Source of the DNA: Minisyncoccota bacterium
Lineage (GTDB): Bacteria > Patescibacteriota > Minisyncoccia > Minisyncoccales > Minisyncoccaceae
Reading direction: 5' to 3'
Assembly (NCBI GenBank): GCA_028692555.1
Contig: JAQUXE010000003.1
Location: 1 to 48,776 of the forward strand
DNA length: 48,776 nucleotides
Part shown: positions 1 through 9,083 of the stretch, in pieces
How the letters are laid out: every line of letters begins with the position of its first letter
Numbering within the stretch: position 1 is the stretch's first letter
Position numbers and translations under genes: made by a program
The notes under the pieces: generated by a model
Told to the model about the DNA's origin: nothing
What the model saw: the letters and a program-made list of their open reading frames with translations, nothing else
The model's database searches: none

Positions 1-129
1 GATTGAGCTATTGCTCTCGTCATTGGTATTACTGTTCCATATATTGTCATATGGCATCCACTATATCTTTGTTTCATATATTTTTAAACATCCTAGGGTG
101 TATCATATCATATGGACCAGTACATAAAC

Positions 130-158
130 TTGACAAAGTGTTCTTTATCTAAGATAAT
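130..158 (+). promoter_or_regulatory. Sigma-70 type promoter of the FISUMP gene
   Basis: TTGACA at 130-135 is separated by 17 bp from GATAAT at 153-158. Transcription would start near 165, giving a leader of about 43 nt before the ATG at 208. This is unlike the leaderless geometry at most other unit starts in the window. No good ribosome binding site lies just before the ATG; the purine-rich GAAAGAAG is about 35-40 nt upstream. Confidence 0.6.
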
Positions 159-207
159 AAGTCTTGAAAGAAGAATAATAAATAAAAGATTTTAATACAT
201 TTTATTC

Positions 208-1248
208 ATGGAAAAAAATCAAAGAAGATCTCTCATAATTATCGCAGTTCTTTTTGTTGGAATTATTTGTGCCGTTGGACAATACATGGGAGCATTTAAT
301 GCAATGTATGCCTTAGCTACTAATCCTAATCCAGGACATTCTTGGGCTGAAATTGAATGTAGTGAAACTTTTTGTGTTGACTCATTAAATAATAGAATTG
401 GAATAGGAACAACTTCTCCAGAAAACAAATTACACATTGTTGGTGGAGTTGATATTGCTGGAGATTTTAAAGTAGGAGGAAAAATAATTTATGATTCTTC
501 TGTAGACAAATGGGATTTTCCTGATTCTGTCTCCACTACTGCCCCCTTAGAAGATAGTAATGTCGTAACAAAGGAATACATAGATAATTTAATGGATCTT
601 ATTAATCTATACGGAGGAACAAATTTTACAGACCCTAGGGACGGAAATATTTATCCTTTAGCTGTGATAGGAAATCAAGTTTGGATGACTAAAAATTTAG
701 CATATTTACCTAGTGTTAGTTTTGTTTCAGATTTCACCTCCGAAGCTCCTCGTTATTTTGTTTATAATTATGGTGGAACAGATGTTAATGCTGCCAAAGC
801 AATAACAAATTATTCTACATATGGAGTGTTGTATAATTGGGAAGCAGCAAAAACAGCTTGTCCAACTGGGTGGCACCTTCCTTCTCGTGCAGAGTGGCTT
901 ACTCTAAAGCAATTCTACTCTACAACATCTTGCATATGGAATTCTTATAATCCTCAGTGTTCTCCTGCTGGAACAGCCTTATCTAATGGAGGAATATCTG
1001 ATTTTAATGCTTTGATGGGAGGATACACTACTGTAACGCAGAACGCTTTTGGTCCTCCATATCGTTATGGCTTTTCTGGTGTGGGGAGTGTCGCTTCTTT
1101 TTGGACAAATACTAGCGCTGGTAAGTCTGCACCCCCTAATTATTTTGACATAGCTTATACAGAAACATTAGAAAATGGAGTGAGTACTATTTATGTTTGT
1201 TCATTTCCCGAAGGAACTGGAAGGTCAGTAAGATGTATCAAAGATTAA
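208..1248 (+). CDS. FISUMP-domain surface protein, N-terminally anchored
   Basis: 346 aa. Residues about 8-36 form one hydrophobic segment after a basic N-terminus, so the protein is probably exported or anchored with the rest outside the cell. Next comes a fibre-like stretch containing IGIGTTSPENKLHI, a motif common in phage tail-fibre and trimeric surface proteins. The C-terminal half, from about residue 145, matches the Fibrobacter succinogenes major paralogous (FISUMP) domain: NIYPLAVIGNQVWMTKNL, then YGVLYNWEAAKTACPTGWHLPS, a later FWTNTS and a final SVRCIKD. FISUMP proteins occur in large surface families in several phyla; the biochemical role is unknown and adhesion or substrate binding is a guess. 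It has its own promoter and terminator and stands alone. Confidence 0.8.
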   Translation: MEKNQRRSLIIIAVLFVGIICAVGQYMGAFNAMYALATNPNPGHSWAEIECSETFCVDSLNNRIGIGTTSPENKLHIVGGVDIAGDFKVGGKIIYDSSVDKWDFPDSVSTTAPLEDSNVVTKEYIDNLMDLINLYGGTNFTDPRDGNIYPLAVIGNQVWMTKNLAYLPSVSFVSDFTSEAPRYFVYNYGGTDVNAAKAITNYSTYGVLYNWEAAKTACPTGWHLPSRAEWLTLKQFYSTTSCIWNSYNPQCSPAGTALSNGGISDFNALMGGYTTVTQNAFGPPYRYGFSGVGSVASFWTNTSAGKSAPPNYFDIAYTETLENGVSTIYVCSFPEGTGRSVRCIKD

Positions 1249-1264
1249 AAAATAGACTAAGTTT

Positions 1265-1299
1265 GAGCCCAAGGTTTCCTTGGGTTTCTTGTTGCTTTT
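1265..1299 (+). terminator. Rho-independent terminator after the FISUMP gene
   Basis: CCCAAGG (1268-1274), a TTT loop and CCTTGGG (1278-1284) form a perfect 7-bp stem followed by a T-rich tract (TTTCTTGTTGCTTTT). It lies 19 nt after the stop codon at 1248. Confidence 0.75.
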
Positions 1300-1320
1300 A
1301 GGCATAAAATCTGCTATTTT
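1292..1320 (+). promoter_or_regulatory. Candidate leaderless promoter of the long 1327-13522 operon
   Basis: TTGCTT (1292-1297), 17 bp, TATTTT (1315-1320), then only 6 nt to the ATG at 1327. A TGC just before the -10 box makes it an extended -10. TAAAAT at 1305-1310 is an alternative. It overlaps the tail of the preceding terminator. Confidence 0.45.
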
Positions 1321-1326
1321 TAAGCT

Positions 1327-1923
1327 ATGAAAGTTAATTTAAAAAATAGATATTTTTTCTTGAGGCATGGTAAAAATATTCATCAAACTGAGTTAAAAGA
1401 TATAATATATTGTTATCCTGACGATGAAACACCTTGTTCTTTAATTGAAGAAGGGATTGAGCAGGCAAAAAAAGCCGGAGAGGAATTAAAAGATAAAAAG
1501 ATAGAATATATTTATTGTTCAGATATTTTAAGAACAAGGCAAACAGCTAAAATAGTGGCTGGGATTATTGGTTTTAATGAGGATGAAATAATCTATGATA
1601 CTCGATTGAGAGATATTAACTGGGGCCTTTTTGGTGGAAAGCACAAAGATGAAGCATGGGCATATTATAATAACGATAAAAGTAAAAAGTTTAACGAACC
1701 CACCCCTGGAGGAGAAACATGGAATGATTGTAGGGAAAGAATGAAAAAAGTATTAAACGAAATTGAGAATATTTTTCAAGGTAAAAATGTATTAATTGTT
1801 TCTCATGGTGATCCTTTGTGGCTTTTAGAAGGATATATCAAGGGAATAAATGATGAAGAATTATTAAACAAAAGAGCAGAAACTTTAATTCAAACAGGAG
1901 AAGTAAGAGAAATATATGAATAA
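1327..1923 (+). CDS. Histidine phosphatase family protein (phosphoglycerate mutase-like)
   Basis: 198 aa. The branch-2 or cobalamin-type histidine phosphatase fold is indicated by the RHG motif at residues 13-15 (FFLRHGKN, nucleophilic His14), the downstream CSDILRTRQTA segment, and a distal catalytic HGDP near residue 160 (VLIVSHGDP). Length is typical for a single-domain phosphatase. The substrate cannot be told from sequence: phosphosugars, cobalamin precursors or nucleotides are all possible. It is the first gene of a long run and overlaps ileS by 8 bp (the ileS ATG lies inside its last codons), so the two are probably translationally coupled. Confidence 0.85.
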   Translation: MKVNLKNRYFFLRHGKNIHQTELKDIIYCYPDDETPCSLIEEGIEQAKKAGEELKDKKIEYIYCSDILRTRQTAKIVAGIIGFNEDEIIYDTRLRDINWGLFGGKHKDEAWAYYNNDKSKKFNEPTPGGETWNDCRERMKKVLNEIENIFQGKNVLIVSHGDPLWLLEGYIKGINDEELLNKRAETLIQTGEVREIYE

Positions 1924-4729
1924 AGAAGAACAAATATTAGAATTTTGGAAAGAAAAAGATATCTTTCATAAATCAATAAAGAATAGGAGTAATTCTTCCT
2001 ATTTTAGTTTTTATGATGGACCTCCTTTTGCAACAGGAAAGCCTCACTATGGCCACATTTTAGCTACAACAATTAAAGATACTGTTTTAAGATATTGGAC
2101 AATGAAAGGATATCAAGTTCCGAGAAGGGTTGGATGGGATTGTCATGGTTTGCCAGTCGAAAATTTAATTGAAAAAGAGCTTGAGATAAAAAACAAAAAA
2201 CAAATTGAAGAAATTGGAGTAGAAAAATTCAATGAACATTGCAGAAGTTCCGTCTTTAATTGTGTTAATGATTTCCAAAAAACATTAGAAAGAGTAGGAA
2301 GGTGGGCTGATTATGATGAAGCCTATTCAACGATGGACAATAATTATATCGAATCGGTTTGGTGGGTTTTAAAGCAGTTATGGGAAAAAGGATTAGTAGA
2401 AAAAAACTATCGTGTTTCTCCGTATTGTCCTAGATGTGGAACAACACTTTCTAACTTTGAAGTTAATCAGGGATATAAAGAAACAAAAAATAGGTCTGTT
2501 TATGTTAAATTTAAAGTAGAAGAAAATACCTTTTTATTGGTTTGGACAACAACTCCTTGGACACTGCCGGGAAATGTTGCTTTAGCTGTTAACGAAGATT
2601 TGGAATATAGCTATATTCAAGTAGAAAATGAAGAAATATATATACTTGCAACAGAAAGATTAAGCATAATTAATGGAGAGTATAAAATATTGAAGAAGGT
2701 TAGAGGAAAAGATTTAATAGGAATAGAATACGAACCATTGTTTAATTATCTTCCTGAAACAAAAAATGCTTTTAAGGTTTTACCAGGAGAATTTGTTTCA
2801 AATGAAGATGGGTCAGGCATAGTGCATATAAATCCGATGTATGGTGAGGATGATTTTAATATTGGTAAAAAATATGATTTACCTTTCTTTCATACGGTTG
2901 ATAATTCAGGAAGATTTAAAGACGAAGTTTCTGATTTCAAGGGAGAGTTTGTTAAAGATGCTGATATTAAAATTATTGAAAAATTAAAAGAAAGAAATAT
3001 TTTATTTAAAGAAGAACTTATTACTCATGAGTATCCTTTTTGTTGGAGGTGTGATTCTCCACTTCTTTATTATGCCATTGAAAGCTGGTACGTTTCTGTT
3101 ACAAAGATAAAAGATAGATTGTTAGAGAACAATAAAAAGATTCATTGGGTTCCTGAGAATATAAAAGAAGGAAGGTTTGGAAAGTGGTTGGAAGGAGCTA
3201 GAGACTGGGACATAGCAAGAAGTAGGTTCTGGGGGGCACCAATCCCTATATGGGAATGTGAATGTGGTGAAAAAGTTTGTATAGGTTCTATCCAAGAAAT
3301 GAAAGACCTATCAGTCAAAGAGTACAATTTAAAAGATATTCATCTTCCTTATATTGATGAGGTTAAATTAAAATGTTCTAAGTGTGGCAAGGAGATGAAA
3401 AGAACTCCAGAAGTTTTTGATTGCTGGTTTGAGTCTGGAAGTATGCCTTATGCTCAATGGCATTATCCTTTTGAGAATAAAGATTTGGTTGAGAAAACTT
3501 ATCCTGCAGATTTTATAGCCGAAGGATTAGACCAAACAAGGGGATGGTTTTATACTCTTCATGTCTTAGCTACTGCGCTAACAATGGAAGATATTGGACT
3601 AGGCGAATCTCATCCTGCTTTTAAAAACGTCATTGTTAATGGTCTTGTGCTAGATGATAAGGGAAGAAAGTTAAGTAAAAAACTTAAGAATTATCCTGCG
3701 CCTGATGAAATATTTGATTCTTTTGGGGCTGACGCTTTGAGATACTTTTTATTAGCTTCAACATCAATTGGAGAGGATTATAGATTTTCAAAAGATAAAG
3801 TAAAAGAATATTGGAGAAAAGTCATATCAGGACTAGATAATTGTTTTACTTTTTTTGAAACATATAAAAAAGATAGTTTTAGCGAAGGCACTGATAGCTT
3901 ATTAGATAAGTGGATAATTTCAAAAACAGAAAAATTAAATAGAGATGTTATTGAATGGATGGATCAATACGAGCTAACAAAGGCCTCAAGGCTATTTAAT
4001 GACTATATTGATGATTTATCAAATTGGTATATTAGAAGATCTCGTAGAAGATTTCAAAAGCCAGAAAGCGAAAAAGAAAAAGAGCAGGCAACATATACTT
4101 TAAATTATGCGATTTCTAAATTAATTAAATTAATGGCACCTTTTACACCTTTTATTACAGAAGATATTTTCTTAAAAATGAATGGCGGAGAAAGTATTCA
4201 TTTGTGTGATTATCCTCAATCTAATCTTGATTTGGTTAATGAACAATTAGAGAGTGAGATGGAAAATATTAGAGAGATTGTTAATTTAGCATTGGCAGAA
4301 AGATCAAAGCAAGGAATAAAGGTAAGGCAAGCACTTTCGTCTCTTAGCGTAAAAGAATTAAAAATAGACAAAGAAGAATTGATTGAATTAATAAAAGAGG
4401 AGATTAATATTAAGGAGGTCAAGGAAGATAAGGGCATAAGCGAAGAAGTTGAATTGGATACAATAATTACGCCTGAGTTAAGAGAAGAAGGTAACGTCAG
4501 AGAAATCATTAGGCAGATTCAACAAATGAGAAAGGACAATGGATTTATTCCTGAGGATAGGATTAATGTTTACTATGCTCAAAGTGAATTTTTTGATACA
4601 ATACTTAAAAGGAACAAAGAACATATTTTAAGTGAAGTATTGGCTAATGAATTTATTTCATCTGCTGAAGATTTAAAAGAGATAAATATTGATGAGAATA
4701 AGATATATTTAAATATTAAAAAGATATGA
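1916..4729 (+). CDS. ileS: Isoleucine-tRNA ligase, eukaryote-like type
   Basis: 937 aa, class I aminoacyl-tRNA synthetase charging tRNA-Ile. The HIGH motif is HYGH at residues 44-47 in PPFATGKPHYGH, followed by WDCHGLPVE typical of IleRS. The editing domain includes VWTTTPWTLPGNVALAV. The KMSKS loop is the variant KLSKK at 585-589, followed by LKNYP. That KxSK(x)xKNYPDP-like form is characteristic of the eukaryotic/type 2 IleRS clade rather than the usual bacterial type 1 (KMSKS). The protein ends without the C-terminal Cys zinc cluster found in E. coli IleRS. Type 2 enzymes are known for natural mupirocin insensitivity; that is an inference here. Overlaps both neighbours. Confidence 0.95.
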   Translation: MNKEEQILEFWKEKDIFHKSIKNRSNSSYFSFYDGPPFATGKPHYGHILATTIKDTVLRYWTMKGYQVPRRVGWDCHGLPVENLIEKELEIKNKKQIEEIGVEKFNEHCRSSVFNCVNDFQKTLERVGRWADYDEAYSTMDNNYIESVWWVLKQLWEKGLVEKNYRVSPYCPRCGTTLSNFEVNQGYKETKNRSVYVKFKVEENTFLLVWTTTPWTLPGNVALAVNEDLEYSYIQVENEEIYILATERLSIINGEYKILKKVRGKDLIGIEYEPLFNYLPETKNAFKVLPGEFVSNEDGSGIVHINPMYGEDDFNIGKKYDLPFFHTVDNSGRFKDEVSDFKGEFVKDADIKIIEKLKERNILFKEELITHEYPFCWRCDSPLLYYAIESWYVSVTKIKDRLLENNKKIHWVPENIKEGRFGKWLEGARDWDIARSRFWGAPIPIWECECGEKVCIGSIQEMKDLSVKEYNLKDIHLPYIDEVKLKCSKCGKEMKRTPEVFDCWFESGSMPYAQWHYPFENKDLVEKTYPADFIAEGLDQTRGWFYTLHVLATALTMEDIGLGESHPAFKNVIVNGLVLDDKGRKLSKKLKNYPAPDEIFDSFGADALRYFLLASTSIGEDYRFSKDKVKEYWRKVISGLDNCFTFFETYKKDSFSEGTDSLLDKWIISKTEKLNRDVIEWMDQYELTKASRLFNDYIDDLSNWYIRRSRRRFQKPESEKEKEQATYTLNYAISKLIKLMAPFTPFITEDIFLKMNGGESIHLCDYPQSNLDLVNEQLESEMENIREIVNLALAERSKQGIKVRQALSSLSVKELKIDKEELIELIKEEINIKEVKEDKGISEEVELDTIITPELREEGNVREIIRQIQQMRKDNGFIPEDRINVYYAQSEFFDTILKRNKEHILSEVLANEFISSAEDLKEINIDENKIYLNIKKI

Positions 4730-5127
4730 ACAATCAAGAACCTTGGGAAAAGGAAGAAACAAAGAATCCTTGGCTTGAAGAAATACAAAAGAATATTTGG
4801 CAAGCTAAGAGAGAAGAGAACAAAAAGATCCCTCAAAGAGAGGGTAAGTTAATAAAAGAAAAAGATACTTCATTTTTTACTAACAATAGCGAAAAGAAAT
4901 CAATAGGATTGATCGCGGACTTTATTAAAAAAGAGGGCGCAGACGAAAAAACCTTAAGAATGTTTAAAGAATTGTATCCAGGAAGAACTCACTTAAATAA
5001 AATTGACATACAAAAAGAGCTTAAAGATTTCAAAATTAAGAAAACGTATAATAAAATTAATTTTGAAGGAGAAGAAAGAAAGAGGCTAATAAAACTCATG
5101 TCAATATTAGAAGAATTAACAAAATGA
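4726..5127 (+). CDS. Hypothetical charged protein, 133 aa
   Basis: I do not recognise the family. The protein is rich in Lys and Glu, has no membrane segment or signal peptide and is probably cytoplasmic. The N-terminal third is low-complexity and probably disordered, with two Pro-Trp pairs (EPWEKEE, NPWLEE). The C-terminal part from about residue 58 looks like a small helical domain (IGLIADFIKKEGADEKTLRMF, then LIKLMSILEEL). It is coupled on both sides by 4-bp ATGA overlaps, with ileS upstream and the surface protein downstream, so expression as a real gene is likely although function is unknown. Confidence 0.6.
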   Translation: MNNQEPWEKEETKNPWLEEIQKNIWQAKREENKKIPQREGKLIKEKDTSFFTNNSEKKSIGLIADFIKKEGADEKTLRMFKELYPGRTHLNKIDIQKELKDFKIKKTYNKINFEGEERKRLIKLMSILEELTK

Positions 5128-6749
5128 AAAAAAGAACAATACTATTTTTACTAATTTTAATTGCCGGAGGAATCTTTGCTTATTTATCTTGGCAAGACAT
5201 GTCCTTTTCTAAAGAAGTTTTAAGAATTGAGATACTGGGATCAGAGAAAACAACTATTGGAGACGAAGTTGAATATATTGTTAAAGTTAAAAACAATGGA
5301 AACATTAGATTAGAGAGTCCAGAACTAATATTTGAATATCCTCAAAACTCAGTATCTTCTAATGGTGATGCGAGAATAAGAACGATGTCGTCTAGTGAAA
5401 TAGGGGGAGACATTTATCCTGGAGAAGAGCGAGCATTTAAATTTAGTGCAGTTCTTTTAGGCAAGGAAAAAGATGTTAAGGTTGTTAAAGCAAGCATTTC
5501 TTTCCAACCAAAAGACTTGAAAACAAGAAGTGAGGTATCAACTACATTCACAACTATTCTGGGAGAAACTCCAATTAACCTTTCAATAGAAGCTCCTGCA
5601 AGAGTCGGTACAGGAAAAGCATTGTCTTTAAAGGTTAATTATTCTTCTAATGCAAGCTATCCATTAACCGACCTAACTTGTTATATTACTTATCCGTCAG
5701 GATTTGATTTTCTTTACTCTCAACCAAGAGGGATAGAAAATAACCAATTTGATATTCCTTTATTGGGAGGGGCTAGCTCCGGAAGAATTGATATTTCGGG
5801 AATTTTGAATGGAGAATCATCTGAACAAAAAGTTTTTAAGGCAAGAATTGGAATATGGCAGAATGGTAACTTTATTTTACTAAAAGAAGTTATTAAGGGT
5901 ATTGAAATTAGCTCACCAGCTCTTTATGTTACCCAAAGAGTAAACAATGAATCTAATTATGCATCTTCTCTGGGCGATGAGCTTCATTATGAAATAATGT
6001 TCCAGAATATAGGAGAGCAAGCTCTTAGAGACTTGGCACTAATTACTAGAATAGAAGAAAAGTATGTTGATATGGAAAGCTTAGAGGTTAGCGGAGGTAG
6101 GTTTGAAGATGGATCAATTATTTGGGATTCAAAAGATTCTCAAGATTTAGCATATTTAGATATTGGGCAAATTGGTAAAGTAGATTTTAAGATAAAAGTT
6201 CTGCCAGAGATAAGAATAGAAGATTTAGATGGTAAGAATCCGACAATTAAGAACACAGTAATATTAGGAGAAACAAGACAAGACTTTTTAACAAGAATAG
6301 AATCGGCTGTTAGCGTTGCTCAAAAGTTCTACACTGATAATAAGTATTTTGAAAATAGCGGACCTTATCCATTAGAAACTGGGGAAAGAACTTATTTAAC
6401 AATAGAATGGTCTGCTACCAGCACATATAATGATGTTGATAATGCTAGAATTGTTACCGCATTACCAGAAAGTATTACATTTGAAAACAAAACACACTCA
6501 AATGGGGGAATGGAAATTACATATAATGAAGATACTAGTGAAGTCGTTTGCAATATTGGAAGCATTCCTGCTGGTTCAGGAAACATTAAAGAGCCAAGAG
6601 TTTGTGCTTTCCAAATATCGATTAAGCCAGAAATAGCTGATGAAGTAATAATACTTTTAGGGCCAGCACAATTGTATGGAACAGATCAATGGACGGGGCA
6701 GACATTAACAGCTAAGACAGATATTCTTTATGCTCAAATGAGCTTTTAA
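5124..6749 (+). CDS. Membrane-anchored extracytoplasmic protein with beta-sandwich repeats
   Basis: 541 aa. A single N-terminal transmembrane helix (residues about 5-22, TILFLLILIAGGIFAYL) is followed by an all-beta ectodomain. Several segments repeat an Ig-like/DUF11-like pattern: GDEVEYIVKVKNNGNIRLESPEL near 45-70, a similar GDELHYEIMFQNIGEQALRDL near 285-310, and ERTYLTIEWSATSTYNDVDN near 420. This layout fits a cell-surface stalk or adhesin-like protein with a short cytoplasmic tail. No sortase motif or enzymatic residues are visible. It overlaps the upstream gene by ATGA and lies 8 bp before the glycine-tRNA ligase gene. Confidence 0.65.
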   Translation: MKKRTILFLLILIAGGIFAYLSWQDMSFSKEVLRIEILGSEKTTIGDEVEYIVKVKNNGNIRLESPELIFEYPQNSVSSNGDARIRTMSSSEIGGDIYPGEERAFKFSAVLLGKEKDVKVVKASISFQPKDLKTRSEVSTTFTTILGETPINLSIEAPARVGTGKALSLKVNYSSNASYPLTDLTCYITYPSGFDFLYSQPRGIENNQFDIPLLGGASSGRIDISGILNGESSEQKVFKARIGIWQNGNFILLKEVIKGIEISSPALYVTQRVNNESNYASSLGDELHYEIMFQNIGEQALRDLALITRIEEKYVDMESLEVSGGRFEDGSIIWDSKDSQDLAYLDIGQIGKVDFKIKVLPEIRIEDLDGKNPTIKNTVILGETRQDFLTRIESAVSVAQKFYTDNKYFENSGPYPLETGERTYLTIEWSATSTYNDVDNARIVTALPESITFENKTHSNGGMEITYNEDTSEVVCNIGSIPAGSGNIKEPRVCAFQISIKPEIADEVIILLGPAQLYGTDQWTGQTLTAKTDILYAQMSF

Positions 6750-6757
6750 TATAAAAT

Positions 6758-8080
6758 ATGGAAAATAATAGTTTTGAAAAAATAATATCGTTTGCAAAAA
6801 GAAGAGGATTCGTTTTCCAATCTTCTGATATCTATGGAGGAATAGGTGGTTTTTATGATTTTGGTCCCCTAGGAATAGAATTAAGAAACAATATTAAGAA
6901 TAGTTGGTGGAACTATATGGTTCGTCAAAGAGATAATGTTTTTGGATTAGATTCTTCTATTATTATGAATCCAAATGTATGGAAGGCCTCAGGACATACA
7001 GAAACATTTTCGGATCCACTTTCTGAATGTAAGAAATGTCACAAAAGATTTAGAACAGATCATTTAAAGGAGAATAATTGCCCCGAATGTAAAGGAGAAT
7101 TAATGGAGTCAAGAAACTTTAATTTAATGTTTAGAACTTTCGTTGGTCCCGTTGAAGATAGTGCTAGTATGGCTTACTTAAGACCAGAAACAGCTCAAGG
7201 AATATTTGTTAATTATAGAAATATTTTAAACACTCAAAGAACAAAGATTCCTTTTGGCATTGCTCAGGTTGGAAAAGCATTTAGAAATGAAATTACTCCA
7301 GGAAATTTCATATTTAGATTAAGAGAATTTGAACAAATGGAAATGGAGTATTTTGTTGAGCCAGGGAAAGAAGATGAAGCGCTTGAGTATTGGGTAGAAC
7401 AAAGAATGAATTGGTATGTTGATATTCTAGGAATCAAAAGAGAGAACTTAAGAGCAAGAAAGCAAGAAAAAGATGAATTGGCTCATTATTCTAAGGGTTG
7501 TTTTGATATAGAATACAATTTCCCTGTTGGCTGGTCAGAAATTGAAGGAATCGCAAGTAGAGGTGATTTTGATTTATCTCAGCATCAAAAGTTCTCAGGT
7601 GAAGATCTTAACTACTTTGATGATCAAACAAAAGAAAAATATCTACCATATGTCGTTGAGCCATCATGTGGATTAGATAGAACATTTTTAGCGGTATTGT
7701 GTGATGCATTTACTGAAGTTGAAGGAGGAAGGACAACTACTACCGAATCAAACAAAGAAAAAGAGTTTTTATTAAAATTGAATAGCAATATTGCTCCAAT
7801 TAAGGTAGCGGTCTTGCCCCTTGTTAAAAATAAAGAAGAGATAACAAATAAGGCAAAGGAGGTCTACAATATGTTAAAAAAGAATTTTTCTTGCCAGTAT
7901 GATGAAACGGGAGCAATAGGAAGAAGATATAGAAGACAAGATGAGATTGGAACTCCATTTGCCGTGACGATTGATTTTGATAGTATTATTAATGATGATG
8001 TTACGCTGAGGAATAGAGATACAATGGAACAGCAAAGAGTTAAAATAAGTGACTTAACTTCAATAATAAATGAAAATTAA
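6758..8080 (+). CDS. glyS: Glycine-tRNA ligase, alpha2 type
   Basis: 440 aa, class II synthetase of the homodimeric (archaeal/eukaryotic/Gram-positive) type, charging tRNA-Gly. Evidence: GGFYDFGPLG near residue 30, a zinc-like quartet Cys91/Cys94 and Cys108/Cys111, the motif LRPETAQGIFVNY near 141-153, class II motif 2 around RNEITPGNFIFRLREFEQMEME, and motif 3 around CGLDRTFLAVL. The C-terminal anticodon-binding domain begins near residue 345 (IKVAVLPLV). The length is normal for compact bacterial members. There is no Shine-Dalgarno sequence before the ATG. It overlaps the next gene by 11 bp. Confidence 0.95.
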   Translation: MENNSFEKIISFAKRRGFVFQSSDIYGGIGGFYDFGPLGIELRNNIKNSWWNYMVRQRDNVFGLDSSIIMNPNVWKASGHTETFSDPLSECKKCHKRFRTDHLKENNCPECKGELMESRNFNLMFRTFVGPVEDSASMAYLRPETAQGIFVNYRNILNTQRTKIPFGIAQVGKAFRNEITPGNFIFRLREFEQMEMEYFVEPGKEDEALEYWVEQRMNWYVDILGIKRENLRARKQEKDELAHYSKGCFDIEYNFPVGWSEIEGIASRGDFDLSQHQKFSGEDLNYFDDQTKEKYLPYVVEPSCGLDRTFLAVLCDAFTEVEGGRTTTTESNKEKEFLLKLNSNIAPIKVAVLPLVKNKEEITNKAKEVYNMLKKNFSCQYDETGAIGRRYRRQDEIGTPFAVTIDFDSIINDDVTLRNRDTMEQQRVKISDLTSIINEN

Positions 8081-9083
8081 TTCTCCCTATACTTTAAATA
8101 TATTGTTGCCAATTATAGGTTGGTCAATTCTTTGTAGTGCCTTTTCCTTTTTTTTAATATTATCTCTAACAAGTTTTGAATTAGAAACAACGCGGAATAC
8201 TTTTTTGTACGCTTTCCCATCGCTTATTATAGCCTTTAGTTTTTTGGGCATAGTGAGGTATGGGGGAGCAAAGTTTTGGTTCGGCGAAGAAATCAAAACA
8301 ATCAACGAAGGAATCTCTTCTTTTGGCAATTTTTTAGTTTTCGGAACGGATGACATTAAAAAGATATTTACTTCTCTAGTCTATATATCTAGAAGTACAA
8401 CAATTAATGTTTTTGCAGGCGGTCTTTCTGTTTTAGTCTTAATAATTCTGGCGCTATGGGCTAATCAAGCATCATCATTTGATTTAATGATAGTTGTGAT
8501 AGGTGGCGTTATAGCAATTTTCTTCTCTTGTGCTTTTGCTACCTTTTTTTGCCAGCAAGCAATGCTTGGAGCTGTTAAAGAATGTAGAAGAATATTAACA
8601 GAAAGAGGAGAGGGCACAGAAGATGTTATTCTTTCAAGTATTGCCCCTAAGTTTTATTTTATTTTCTTTTTACCATTTTTTACCATTTTAATAGTTTTGC
8701 TTTTCATACCGTCATTTAACTTTAACTCAGCAATGCTTTGTTTTATTGCCTTACTTATGACTTTTATTATTGACAAAGTTCTATTCTCTTATATTTCTAA
8801 CTCATTAAAAGAGCTTCAAGGTTTTGCTAAAGAGCTTCCTGTGGGAGAAAGAGCTGTTTTCATAACAGGTAGTTTAGATAAAGAAATAGTGGACTTATCA
8901 GAAGCGCTAAATAAAGCATCTGAGCAAATTTATTCTTCAAAAAAAGAACTAGAGAAATCAAAAGAAGATATGATTAAAAGAGTCGAAGAACTAGAAAAGT
9001 TCTTTAAATTAACAGTTAATAGAGAATTAAAAATGATAGAGCTTAAAAAACAATTAAAAAAATGTACAGAAAAACAAATTTAA
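8070..9083 (+). CDS. Multi-pass membrane protein with C-terminal HAMP-like coiled coil
   Basis: 337 aa, family not recognised. About six hydrophobic helices are seen: 9-32, 44-63, 113-132, 138-163, and two between 190 and 235. They are followed by a soluble helical tail (about 245-337). The tail has HAMP-like spacing and ends in a coiled coil containing EKFFKLTVNRELKMIELKKQ, a segment often seen in bacterial signalling proteins between a HAMP domain and an output module. Here no output domain follows and the protein ends. It could be a truncated sensor or a membrane scaffold. The start overlaps the preceding gene by 11 bp and its end overlaps the M16 peptidase gene by 22 bp. Confidence 0.6.
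   Translation: MKINSPYTLNILLPIIGWSILCSAFSFFLILSLTSFELETTRNTFLYAFPSLIIAFSFLGIVRYGGAKFWFGEEIKTINEGISSFGNFLVFGTDDIKKIFTSLVYISRSTTINVFAGGLSVLVLIILALWANQASSFDLMIVVIGGVIAIFFSCAFATFFCQQAMLGAVKECRRILTERGEGTEDVILSSIAPKFYFIFFLPFFTILIVLLFIPSFNFNSAMLCFIALLMTFIIDKVLFSYISNSLKELQGFAKELPVGERAVFITGSLDKEIVDLSEALNKASEQIYSSKKELEKSKEDMIKRVEELEKFFKLTVNRELKMIELKKQLKKCTEKQI

Noticed and set aside
1-112. Possible end of an upstream gene on the plus strand
   Set aside because: Two frames are open at the window start, but both are short, unrecognisable and interrupted before the promoter; chance in AT-rich DNA is sufficient.
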